From positions 1 to 10,656 of the forward strand of contig QFPD01000034.1 of assembly GCA_003248845.1 (NCBI GenBank): a stretch of 10,656 bases of DNA. The letters run 5' to 3'. This DNA comes from Microbacterium sp. Its GTDB lineage: Bacteria > Actinomycetota > Actinomycetes > Actinomycetales > Microbacteriaceae. Below, piece by piece: positions 1 to 6,172 of the stretch. The notes beneath the pieces were generated by a model that was not told where the DNA came from, ran no database searches, and saw nothing but the letters and a program-made list of their open reading frames with translations. Both the position numbers and the translations under genes were made by a program. Position 1 is the first letter of the stretch. Each line of letters begins with the position of its first letter.

Positions 1-1
1 C

Positions 2-334
2 AAAGAGGTGCAGGACGCGCGGTTCTTCGATGACGATCGGCTGCACTTCAACGCCCTCGGCCACCATGAGATCGCGCGGATGGTGCTGCGCGCGCTCAAT
101 GTACCGAACGACCTGCAGCCGATGCAGCCCGACCCGCTGCCGACGCTCACGTGGCGCGAGGCGCGCACGAATGATCTCATCTGGGCGCGGACGCATCTCG
201 TGCCGTGGGTGCTGCGGCGCCTACGTCACCAGTCCTCGGGCGACCATGTCACGGCCAAGCGCCCGGACGCTCTGCCCGTCGTCACCGAGGCCCCCGGTCG
301 TGACCGTGGCGCTCAGCCCGGTCAGCCGGCCTGA
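2..334 (+). CDS. SGNH/GDSL-type hydrolase, C-terminal fragment (5' end outside window)
   Basis: The reading frame is already open at the window edge, so only the last 110 codons are visible. The segment DDDRLHFNALGH (codons 10-21) matches the final block of SGNH/GDSL esterases, where a D-x-x-H motif supplies the catalytic Asp and His; here the Asp codon is at 35-37 and the His codon at 44-46. It is followed by an amphipathic helix (EIARMVLRALNV) typical of the end of this fold. The remaining 70 or so residues are a charged, proline-rich tail with LTWREAR and WARTHLVPWVLRRLRH segments, common in actinobacterial members. The nucleophilic Ser (GDS block) would lie upstream and cannot be checked. 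Substrate unknown; probably an ester or acyl group. The gene converges on the methyltransferase 29 bp downstream. Confidence 0.8.
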   Translation, partial: KEVQDARFFDDDRLHFNALGHHEIARMVLRALNVPNDLQPMQPDPLPTLTWREARTNDLIWARTHLVPWVLRRLRHQSSGDHVTAKRPDALPVVTEAPGRDRGAQPGQPA

Positions 335-363
335 GCGCGCCTCTTTCCGGCCGATTCAGCCCG

Positions 364-1170
364 TCAGCGCAGAGCCCACAGTGCCACCGCCGCTGCGGAG
401 GCGACGTTGAGCGAGTCCACTCCCCCGGCCATCGGGATCGTGACGACGGTGTCGGCGGCGGCGATCGCCCGCGTCGACAGCCCGTCCCCCTCCGTGCCGA
501 GGACCAGCGCGACACGCTCCGGGCGCGCTGCGGCGAACTCGTCGAGGGGAACAGCCCCGTCGGCGAGTGCGAGAGCCGCCAGATGGATGCCGGCATCCCG
601 GAACACGTCGCGCCCTGCAGCCCACGGTCCGCCGCGCCCCTCCGGCAGGCGCGTCCACGGCACCTGGAAGACGGTGCCCATGCTCACCCGCACGCTCCGG
701 CGGTACAGGGGGTCGGCGCAGCGCGGAGTCACGACCACCGCATCGGCCCCGAGCCCCGCCGCCGCGCGGAACGCGGCACCGACGTTGGTGTGATCGACGA
801 TGTCCTCGAGGACGAGCACGAGGCGGGCGCCCGCGATCACGTCGGCGACGGCGCGCGGCGCGGGGCGATGCATCGCCGCCAGCGCACCGCGGTGGATCGC
901 GTAGCCGGTGAGCTCCTCCGCGACCGTGTCGGACACGACGAAGACGGGAGCGTCGGGCGCGAGCGCCTCGGCATCCGCGAGCCATTTCTCCTGCACGAGG
1001 AGCGAACGCGGGTGATGGCCGGCGGCGATCGCGCGCCCGATGACCTTCGCGGACTCCGCGATGTAGAGACCGTGCGCCGGTTCGGTGACCCGACGCAGGG
1101 CCACGTCGGTGAGGTCGCGGTAGTCGGACAGCCGCGGATCGGCCGGGTCGTCGATGCGGATCGCGGGCAT
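364..1170 (-). CDS. TrmH/SpoU-family RNA 2'-O-methyltransferase (SPOUT fold)
   Basis: A 268-residue protein predicted to move a methyl group from S-adenosylmethionine to the ribose of a tRNA or rRNA nucleotide. Residues 1-110 form the N-terminal substrate-binding region (RIDDPADPRLSDYRDL, then HGLYIAESAKVIGRAI). Residues 115-268 are the SpoU domain with its three motifs: motif 1 LEDIVDHTNVGAAFR (121-135, with Asn129 and Arg135), motif 2 LVLGTEGDGLS (222-232) and motif 3 IPMAGGVDSLNVASA (245-259), which make the alpha/beta-knot that holds the cofactor. The start at 1170 fits the family N-terminus; a longer frame to 1266 would add 32 low-complexity residues across a hairpin and overlap the divergent sirtuin. 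The only strong ribosome site, GGAGG at 1175-1171, lies one base from this ATG, which is oddly close. Position and RNA specificity cannot be told from sequence. Confidence 0.9.
   Translation of the reverse strand: MPAIRIDDPADPRLSDYRDLTDVALRRVTEPAHGLYIAESAKVIGRAIAAGHHPRSLLVQEKWLADAEALAPDAPVFVVSDTVAEELTGYAIHRGALAAMHRPAPRAVADVIAGARLVLVLEDIVDHTNVGAAFRAAAGLGADAVVVTPRCADPLYRRSVRVSMGTVFQVPWTRLPEGRGGPWAAGRDVFRDAGIHLAALALADGAVPLDEFAAARPERVALVLGTEGDGLSTRAIAAADTVVTIPMAGGVDSLNVASAAAVALWALR
585..598. repeat. 14-bp perfect palindrome GGATGCCGGCATCC
   Basis: A perfect palindrome inside the methyltransferase gene, made of one GGATGCC and one GGCATCC heptamer back to back. The same heptamer occurs 16 times across the window, in most genes and in all reading frames (see findings), so this is probably part of a genome-wide DNA word and not a local operator. 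Confidence 0.6.
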
Positions 1171-1187
1171 GCCTCCATGCTGACACG

Positions 1188-1212
1188 CCGCGGCGCCGCC
1201 ACGGCGCCGCGG
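1188..1212. repeat. All-GC hairpin in the divergent methyltransferase/sirtuin intergenic region
   Basis: Two perfect 11-bp arms (1188-1198 and 1202-1212) flank a three-base CCA loop; every paired base is G or C. GGCGCC recurs three times here (1193, 1203, 1212), so alternative pairings are possible. On the minus strand it ends 17 bases before the methyltransferase ATG, close to the GGAGG at 1175-1171. If transcription starts above 1212 the hairpin would sit in that mRNA's leader and could limit ribosome access; it could also insulate the two divergent units. Role unproven. Confidence 0.6.
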
Positions 1213-1268
1213 GCGCCGCGTAACCTGCCGGAAAAGCGCGAGGCGTACGCTCGATGGCGGAGGCACTC

Positions 1269-2120
1269 ATGACGACCGTGCTGGACTTCGATACGCCGAC
1301 CGCGGCGGCGGTGGGTCGCGCCGTCGACGCTCTCGCGGGACGGCGCATCGCGGTTCTGACCGGCGCCGGGGTGTCGACCGACTCGGGCATCCCCGACTAC
1401 CGCGGCAAGGGCGCGCCGGTGCGCACTCCGATGACCGTGCAGCAGTTCCTCTCCAGCGAGGCGGCACGGCGGCGGTACTGGGTCGGCAGTCACTTGGGAT
1501 GGCGGGCGTTCGCGGCATCCCACCCCAACGGCGGGCACGAAGCGCTCGCGGCACTCGAGCGCGCCGGCGTCGTCACGGGTGTCATCACGCAGAATGTCGA
1601 CGGTTTGCACGTACGGGCCGGCAGCCTGCGTGTCGTCGAGCTGCACGGCACGATGCGTCGTGTGCTCTGCACGCATTGCGGTCAGATCTTCGATCGCCGC
1701 GACCTTGCGGTGCGCGTTGAGCACGATAATCCGTGGATCACCATTCCGGATGCCGTCGAGCTGGGCCCGGACGGCGATGTGCTGCCGTCCTCCAGCGACA
1801 GCTTCGTGATCCCTGTCTGCAGTGTGTGCGATGGCATGCTCAAGCCGGATGTCGTGTTCTTCGGTGAGTACATCCCCGCCCTCAAGTTCACCGAGGCCGA
1901 GCAACTCGTCGCGGCGAGCGATGCTCTCCTCATCGCCGGTTCCTCGCTGGTCGTGAACTCCGGCATCCGTCTTCTCGAGCGCGCGCGGCGCCGCAAGCTC
2001 CCGATTGTGATCGTCAACCGCGGCGAGACGCGCGGCGACAATCGGGCGACGGTGAAGGTCGACGCAGGCACGACGGAAGTGCTGCGGGCGCTGGCCCGCG
2101 CGCTCCCCGCCGCGGAGTGA
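1269..2120 (+). CDS. NAD-dependent protein deacylase, class II (SIRT4-like) sirtuin
   Basis: A 283-residue Sir2-family enzyme that uses NAD+ to remove acyl groups from protein lysines. Visible: [15 protein letters not shown] (32-46) for NAD binding, TQNVDGLH (107-114), catalytic His126 in ELHG, a zinc site of Cys134/Cys137 and Cys184/Cys187, [10 protein letters not shown] (191-200) and AGSSLVV (223-229). Several features resemble SIRT4 and not the short E. coli-type Cob[13 protein letters not shown] (67-78), SHPNGGH (84-90), GPDGDV (166-171), a 46-residue insert between the cysteine pairs, and the [10 protein letters not shown] wording. The SIRT4 comparison is from memory of that protein, not an alignment. 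ATG at 1269 is preferred because GGAGG at 1259-1263 sits 5 bases upstream; the ATG at 1254 would place that site inside the gene. Acyl specificity (acetyl, lipoyl, branched acyl) is unknown. Confidence 0.93.
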   Translation: MTTVLDFDTPTAAAVGRAVDALAGRRIAVLTGAGVSTDSGIPDYRGKGAPVRTPMTVQQFLSSEAARRRYWVGSHLGWRAFAASHPNGGHEALAALERAGVVTGVITQNVDGLHVRAGSLRVVELHGTMRRVLCTHCGQIFDRRDLAVRVEHDNPWITIPDAVELGPDGDVLPSSSDSFVIPVCSVCDGMLKPDVVFFGEYIPALKFTEAEQLVAASDALLIAGSSLVVNSGIRLLERARRRKLPIVIVNRGETRGDNRATVKVDAGTTEVLRALARALPAAE

Positions 2121-2124
2121 ACGG

Positions 2125-2147
2125 CGCCGAAACCCCCACCTTCGGCG
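2125..2147 (+). terminator. Possible weak terminator hairpin after the sirtuin gene
   Basis: CGCCGAA (2125-2131) and TTCGGCG (2141-2147) are perfect 7-bp arms around a 9-base loop, four bases after the sirtuin stop. There is no T-run after it, so it is at best a weak or Rho-assisted terminator; read-through into the phosphatase gene 64 bp away is possible. Confidence 0.4.
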
Positions 2148-2170
2148 GCAACCTCTCAGTCAGAGGACCA

Positions 2171-2176
2171 TAGGCT
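2171..2176 (+). promoter_or_regulatory. Candidate -10 element (TAGGCT) for a leaderless phosphatase transcript
   Basis: TAGGCT keeps the T-A-x-x-x-T pattern of actinobacterial -10 boxes and ends seven bases before the GTG start at 2184. That spacing would put the transcription start at or beside the start codon, a common leaderless arrangement in actinobacteria, and would explain the lack of a good ribosome site (only GAGAG is present). No convincing -35 was seen. Confidence 0.3.
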
Positions 2177-2183
2177 CGAGAGC

Positions 2184-2801
2184 GTGACGACACTTCTTCT
2201 CGTACGCCACGGAGAGACCGACTGGAACGCCGCCCGCCGCATCCAGGGGTCGACCGACATCCCGCTCAACGACACGGGGCGCGCACAGGCGCGCGCGACG
2301 GCGACCGGCCTCGCGGAGCGGATGGCCGAGCAGTACGGGGGCGTTCGCCCGATCGTGGTGTCGAGCGATCTCTCGCGCGCGCACGAGACGGCGCAGATCA
2401 TCGCCGCGGAGCTCGGGACGGACGTGGCGCACGCCTACCCGCAGCTTCGTGAGCGCTCGTACGGCGTCGCCGAGGGGATCACCGTCGACGAGTACCGTGC
2501 CCGGTTCGGCGAGTTCAACCGCGACAACGTTCCCGAGGCGGAGAGCGACGATGCCCTGCGCATCCGCGCGGTGGACGCCCTCCGCCGCATCGCGCGCGAT
2601 GTGCGCCGCAGCCACGCTCCAGCGGACGTCCCCGTGATCGCGGTCTCGCACGGCGCGTTCATCGCCCAGCTCATCCGTCATGCGAGTGCGGGTCAGTTCC
2701 CGCTCGCCGGAGAGCGGCTCGCAAACGCGTCAACCCATGCGTTCCGTGTCGAGCGCGACCGGTTGAGCGTCCTGTCCTACATGGCCGTCCCCGTCGGCTG
2801 A
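2184..2801 (+). CDS. Histidine phosphatase / phosphoglycerate-mutase-family protein
   Basis: A 205-residue cytoplasmic member of histidine phosphatase clade 1, which transfers phosphate through a phospho-histidine. The catalytic core is complete: LVRHGETDWN (6-15) with Arg8 and the phosphorylated His9, SSDLSRAHETA (60-70) with Arg65, LRERSYG (88-94) with the acid Glu90, and AVSHGAF (153-159) with the second catalytic His156. The length and the ERSYG form fit the broad-specificity phosphatase subgroup (GpmB/PhoE-like) better than a true glycolytic mutase, which normally has about 245 residues; this is inference. The start is GTG at 2184, directly before the family's first beta strand. The gene follows the sirtuin by 63 bp on the same strand and ends two bases from the convergent acyl-CoA dehydrogenase. 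Substrate unknown. Confidence 0.9.
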   Translation: MTTLLLVRHGETDWNAARRIQGSTDIPLNDTGRAQARATATGLAERMAEQYGGVRPIVVSSDLSRAHETAQIIAAELGTDVAHAYPQLRERSYGVAEGITVDEYRARFGEFNRDNVPEAESDDALRIRAVDALRRIARDVRRSHAPADVPVIAVSHGAFIAQLIRHASAGQFPLAGERLANASTHAFRVERDRLSVLSYMAVPVG

Positions 2802-2803
2802 AC

Positions 2804-3985
2804 TCACGCGGCTCTGTCGCCCGTGAGCCCGAGCGCGCGGGCGAGCACGAGCAGCTGCACCTCGGTCGTCCCTTCGCCGATCTCGAGGATCTTGGAGTCG
2901 CGGAAGTGCCGCGCGACGGGATACTCGTTCATGAATCCGTTGCCGCCGAAGATCTGCGTAGCATCCCGCGCGTTGTCCATCGCCGCGTCGGATGCCGTGA
3001 GCTTCGCGATCGCCGCCTCAGGGCCGAACGGGCGCCCCTCGTCGCGCAGACGTGCGGCATGCAGCCACGCGAGACGCGCCGTGTGCACGCGCGCCTGCAT
3101 GCGCGCGATCATGAACTGGATCGACTGCCGCGACCCGAGGCGCTCGCCGAACACCTGCCGGCTCTGCGCGTAGTCGAGGGCGGCGTCGAGGCATCCCTCC
3201 GCCGCCCCCGTCGCGAGCGCGGCGATGGCGACGCGCCCCTCGTCGAGAATGCTGAGGAAGTTCGCGAACCCCCGTCCGCGCTCGCCGAGGAGATTCGCCT
3301 CCGGCACACGCGCCCCCGTGAAGATCAGCGGGTGGGTGTCGGACGCGTGCCAGCCGACCTTGTCGTAGGCAGGGCCGACCTCGAACCCCGCGGTCCCGTT
3401 CGGCACGATGATCGTCGAGATCTCCTTGCGGTCACCGCGGTGCCCCGTGACGGCCGTCACCGTGACGAACTGCGTGATCGCCGTGCCGGAGTTGGTGATG
3501 AACTGCTTCGCGCCGTCGATCACCCACTCGGCGCCCTCCAGGCGCGCCGTCGTGCGCGTGCTCCCGGCATCCGATCCTGCTTCGGGTTCGGTGAGGCCGA
3601 AGCCTGCGAGGGCGCGCCCCGCGAGGAGGTTCGGCAGGAACTGCGCGCGCTGCGCGTCGGTGCCGAATCGGAAGATCGGCATAGCACCGAGGCTCACTCC
3701 CGCCTCGAGGGTGATGGCGACCGACTGGTCGACACGTCCGAGGGCTTCGATCGCCAGTCCCAGAGCAACGTAATCGCCGCCCTGTCCGCCGACCTCCTCG
3801 GGGAACGGAAGACCGAACAACCCCATCTCCCCCATCGCCGCCACGACGTCCAGCGGGAGGGTCTTCGTGCGATCTGCCTCATAGGCGCGCGGCGCGACCT
3901 GCTCATCCGCGAAGGCGCGCACCATGGCGGCGAGCTCGCGTTCCTCGTCGCTCAGCCCGTAAGCCGCGACATCCAATACGCCCAT
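2804..3985 (-). CDS. Acyl-CoA dehydrogenase, FAD-dependent
   Basis: A 393-residue enzyme expected to form a 2,3-double bond in an acyl-CoA and pass electrons to electron-transfer flavoprotein. Domain order is standard: N-terminal helices (about 10-122), a beta domain starting with AGFGLTEPEAGSDAG (127-141), and a C-terminal helical domain with RQVFGERL (286-293 region), QIFGGNGF (354-361) and the catalytic Glu371 in GEGTTEVQ. Glu is at the MCAD-type position; the place where isovaleryl-CoA dehydrogenases carry theirs has Gly250 instead (LDEGR), so this is more likely a short or 2-methyl-branched acyl-CoA enzyme, such as isobutyryl- or 2-methylbutyryl-CoA dehydrogenase. That fits the nearby bkd operon but is inference. 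The ATG at 3985 has AGGAG five bases upstream. The gene is divergent from a TetR regulator that probably controls it. Confidence 0.92.
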   Translation of the reverse strand: MGVLDVAAYGLSDEERELAAMVRAFADEQVAPRAYEADRTKTLPLDVVAAMGEMGLFGLPFPEEVGGQGGDYVALGLAIEALGRVDQSVAITLEAGVSLGAMPIFRFGTDAQRAQFLPNLLAGRALAGFGLTEPEAGSDAGSTRTTARLEGAEWVIDGAKQFITNSGTAITQFVTVTAVTGHRGDRKEISTIIVPNGTAGFEVGPAYDKVGWHASDTHPLIFTGARVPEANLLGERGRGFANFLSILDEGRVAIAALATGAAEGCLDAALDYAQSRQVFGERLGSRQSIQFMIARMQARVHTARLAWLHAARLRDEGRPFGPEAAIAKLTASDAAMDNARDATQIFGGNGFMNEYPVARHFRDSKILEIGEGTTEVQLLVLARALGLTGDRAA

Positions 3986-4061
3986 GCCATCTCCTTCGAT
4001 GCGCTCCGCGTCACGATCAGATCACAGCGCCCCAGCCCGCTGGCACCGCCACGGCGAATCG

Positions 4062-4079
4062 GGTTAGTGTGCCTTAACC
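4062..4079. promoter_or_regulatory. TetR operator-like inverted repeat, copy 1
   Basis: GGTTA-N8-TAACC, a perfect 5-bp-arm inverted repeat of 18 bp in the 126-bp region between the divergent acyl-CoA dehydrogenase and TetR genes. It shares the GTTA-N8-TAAC frame with copy 2, while the eight central bases differ (gtgtgcct against gcgaggat), as expected when only the half-sites are contacted. Size and symmetry suit a TetR dimer. Confidence 0.65.
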
Positions 4080-4089
4080 GAACGACTCC

Positions 4090-4118
4090 AGGTTAGCGAG
4101 GATTAACTGGAATGGCAA
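4090..4118 (-). promoter_or_regulatory. Candidate promoter of the acyl-CoA dehydrogenase gene
   Basis: On the minus strand TTGCCA (4118-4113; five of six bases match the -35 consensus) is followed, after 17 bases, by TAACCT (4095-4090; keeps T-A-x-x-x-T). The start point would be near 4083, giving a leader of about 98 bases. Operator copy 2 fills the space between the two boxes and copy 1 lies just downstream of the start, a layout suited to repression. The -35 falls inside the first codons of the divergent TetR gene. Confidence 0.45.
4091..4108. promoter_or_regulatory. TetR operator-like inverted repeat, copy 2
   Basis: GGTTA-N8-TAACT, with GTTA-N8-TAAC exactly repeated from copy 1 and centre-to-centre spacing of 29 bp, close to three helical turns. 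The flanks extend the symmetry as CCA-(G)-GTTA and TAAC-TGG with one bulged base. The likely ribosome site of the TetR gene (GAGGA, 4098-4102) lies inside it, so binding would block the regulator's own transcript as well as the divergent promoter. Confidence 0.65.
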
Positions 4119-4726
4119 CGCAGACCCCCACCGAGCCGTCGAAGGGGCGCGACCGCGCGAAGGCCGAACGCTACGATGCCCTCCTCCAGGAGGCCGCGCG
4201 GCTCTTCGCCGCCCGCGGCTTCGACGGCGTGAGCCTGGAAGACCTCGGCGCTGCTGTCGGGATCACGGGCCCCGCGGTCTACCGGCACTTCTCCAACAAG
4301 CGGGCGCTCCTCGGAGCCGTGCTGCGCCGCGCGAGCGAGAGGCTGCTCACGGGTGGACGTCGCGTCACCGCCGTCGGCGGCGAGCCGGAAGCCCAGCTGC
4401 GCGAGCTCATCGACTTCCACGTCGAGTTCGCACTGAACGACGCTGACGTGATCCGCGTGCACGACCGCGACCTCGCGCGGCTCAGCGACGATGACCGTCA
4501 TGACGTCCGCCGCCTTCAGCGCGAGTACGTGGAACTGTGGACGGATGTCCTCGAGCGCCTGCACCCCGACCGACCCTCCGCCGATCTCCGCATCCGCGCT
4601 CACGCGGGGTTCGGTCTGATCAACTCCACCCCGTACTCGGTACGAGGACTGCGCGACGTGCCCGGCGATGACGAAGTGCACGACATCCTTGCCGACATGG
4701 CCTTCGCCGCTCTCGCTGCGCACTGA
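4112..4726 (+). CDS. TetR/AcrR-family transcriptional regulator
   Basis: A 204-residue one-component regulator. The N-terminal DNA-binding domain (about 19-66) is typical: RYDALLQEAARLFAARGFDG, then SLEDLGAAVGITGPAVYRHF with the recognition helix at roughly 50-60, then SNKRALL. The rest is an all-helical ligand-binding and dimer domain (about 75-204) with no recognisable ligand signature beyond resemblance to regulators of acyl-CoA metabolism. The ATG at 4112 is preceded by GAGGA nine bases upstream, inside an operator-like repeat. The gene is divergent from an acyl-CoA dehydrogenase and shares with it two copies of GTTA-N8-TAAC, so the simplest reading is a repressor of itself and the dehydrogenase, released by an acyl-CoA. 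The ligand is inference. It converges on bkdC with 24 bp between the stops. Confidence 0.92.
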   Translation: MATQTPTEPSKGRDRAKAERYDALLQEAARLFAARGFDGVSLEDLGAAVGITGPAVYRHFSNKRALLGAVLRRASERLLTGGRRVTAVGGEPEAQLRELIDFHVEFALNDADVIRVHDRDLARLSDDDRHDVRRLQREYVELWTDVLERLHPDRPSADLRIRAHAGFGLINSTPYSVRGLRDVPGDDEVHDILADMAFAALAAH

Positions 4727-4741
4727 CGGCGCCACGCAGCG
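4714..4741. terminator. Possible bidirectional terminator between the TetR gene and bkdC
   Basis: CGCTGCG (4714-4720) and CGCAGCG (4735-4741) form a perfect 7-bp stem with a 14-base loop. It spans the stop of the TetR gene and lies just before the convergent bkdC stop, where both transcripts must end. No T-run on either side, so intrinsic strength is doubtful. Confidence 0.35.
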
Positions 4742-4750
4742 CTCGCGCGA

Positions 4751-6172
4751 TCAGACGAGCAGCATCGCGCGCCCCGGTTCTCGCAGGACGTCGCCGACGG
4801 CGGCGAGGAAGCGCGCGCCCTGCTCGCCGTCGACGAGGCGATGATCGAACGACAGGCTGAGCGTCATGACCTCGCGCAGCGCGATCTCACCCTCGTGCTC
4901 CCACGGACGGCGGCGCACCGCGCCGACGCCGAGGATTCCGGCCTCCGGCGGGTTCAGGATGGGGGTGCCGGCGTCGACCCCGAACGTCCCGAAGTTCGTG
5001 ATCGAGAACGTGCCCCCGCTCAAGGCGGAGGGAGCCGCGCGCCCCGCGCGCGCCGTCTGGGTCAGCTCGCGGATCGCGTCGGCGAGCGCGGCGAGCCCGA
5101 GCGTGTGCGCGTCGGGGATGTGCGGCACGATGAGTCCGCGCTCGGTCGCTGCGGCGATGCCGAGGTTGACGTAGTGGTACTGCACGATTTCGCCCGCCTC
5201 GTCGTCCCAGCGTGAGTTGAGCGGCGGCTCCGCACGCAGCGCCAGGCACACCGCCTTGGCGACGACTGCGAGGATGCCGATGCGGTGATCCGCGAGCCGC
5301 GCGTCGGCGCGCAGGTTCGCGACGAGCCGCGCGGTCTCCGTGACGTCCACCTCGAGGAAGCATGTGACGTGCGGAGCCGTGAAGGCGCTGCGCACCATCG
5401 CTGACGCTGTCGCCTTGCGTACGCCGCGAATCGGCAGGCGCGTCTCGCGCTCGGCGACGGCCGGCTCCGTGTCGGTGGGCACGGTCGCGGACGTCGGGAT
5501 GCTCGCGCCTGCCTGATCCGGCCGCTGCGCGGCGAAGCGCTCGACGTCCTCGCGGCGAATGACGCCTTCGACGCCGGACGCCTCCACGAGAGCGAGGTCG
5601 ACCCCCAGCTGCTTCGCGAGCTGACGCACGGGTGGCGTCGAGCGCGGGCGTTCGTGCCGCACATCAATCGGGGGCGCCTCGGCGACGTCGTCGTGGGGAG
5701 CAGCCTCGAGGACGGACGTGTCGGATGCCATGGCGGTGCGCCCCGCGCGGGCGCGGCGCTGGGGGCGCTGCGACGTCCGCGGAACGGCGCCGTAGCCGAC
5801 GAGGTTCGGGACGGCGCGCTCCGGTTCCTCGTCCGCAGTGTCCGCGGGAGGGGCTGCTGCGGCGGCGGGGGCTGCGGAAGCCGGCTCATCCGCTGTACCG
5901 GTCGACGCCACGGTGGGCGTGTCGCTGCCGGCTCCGGGCACCTCGATCGCGATCAGAGGACTCCCCACCTCGACGACGGTGCCGGCCTCGGCGTGGAGCT
6001 GACGGACCGTGCCGGCGAACGGTGAGGGTAGTTCGACGATCGCTTTCGCGGTCTCAACTTCGGCGATCGGCTGATTGAGCGTGACGGTATCGCCTTCGGC
6101 GACGAGCCACTGGACGATCTCCGCTTCGGGTAATCCCTCGCCGAGGTCGGGAAGGCGGAATTCCGAGATCAC
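4751..6172 (-). CDS. bkdC: Branched-chain 2-oxoacid dehydrogenase E2, lipoyl acyltransferase
   Basis: A 473-residue dihydrolipoamide acyltransferase, the core of a 2-oxoacid dehydrogenase complex; it takes the acyl group from E1 and hands it to CoA. One lipoyl domain (1-78) carries the modified Lys43 in VETAKAIVE. An Ala/Pro-rich linker (about 80-175) follows, with a LVGYG segment often seen in actinobacterial E2s. The peripheral-subunit-binding domain is at about 180-215 (PPVRQLAKQLGVDL, VIRREDVERF). The catalytic domain (245-473) ends in SFDHRLVDGE, with His444 and Asp448 as active-site residues. The GTG start at 6172 overlaps the bkdB stop as GTGA and has a GGGGGTGA ribosome site just upstream; a longer frame to 6334 would only be the shadow of bkdB. 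Branched-chain rather than pyruvate specificity is inferred from E1 alpha and context. Confidence 0.92.
   Translation of the reverse strand: MISEFRLPDLGEGLPEAEIVQWLVAEGDTVTLNQPIAEVETAKAIVELPSPFAGTVRQLHAEAGTVVEVGSPLIAIEVPGAGSDTPTVASTGTADEPASAAPAAAAAPPADTADEEPERAVPNLVGYGAVPRTSQRPQRRARAGRTAMASDTSVLEAAPHDDVAEAPPIDVRHERPRSTPPVRQLAKQLGVDLALVEASGVEGVIRREDVERFAAQRPDQAGASIPTSATVPTDTEPAVAERETRLPIRGVRKATASAMVRSAFTAPHVTCFLEVDVTETARLVANLRADARLADHRIGILAVVAKAVCLALRAEPPLNSRWDDEAGEIVQYHYVNLGIAAATERGLIVPHIPDAHTLGLAALADAIRELTQTARAGRAAPSALSGGTFSITNFGTFGVDAGTPILNPPEAGILGVGAVRRRPWEHEGEIALREVMTLSLSFDHRLVDGEQGARFLAAVGDVLREPGRAMLLV

Noticed and set aside
1254..1268. Upstream ATG (1254) as the sirtuin start
   Set aside because: GGAGG at 1259-1263 is correctly spaced for the ATG at 1269 and would be inside the gene otherwise.
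356..1390. Long minus-strand frames over the methyltransferase and sirtuin (also 837-1904)
   Set aside because: Arg-rich shadows of the true genes in other frames, crossing the divergent promoter region.
2803..2827. CTCACG/CGTGAG arms at the phosphatase/dehydrogenase junction as a bidirectional terminator
   Set aside because: Only 6 bp with a 13-base loop, no T-run, and lying within the dehydrogenase C-terminal codons; too weak to call.
2906..4096. 396-codon open frame on the plus strand opposite the acyl-CoA dehydrogenase
   Set aside because: It is rich in Arg, Ala and Gly with no recognisable domain, and lies wholly over a conserved enzyme on the other strand; long antisense frames are expected at this G+C.
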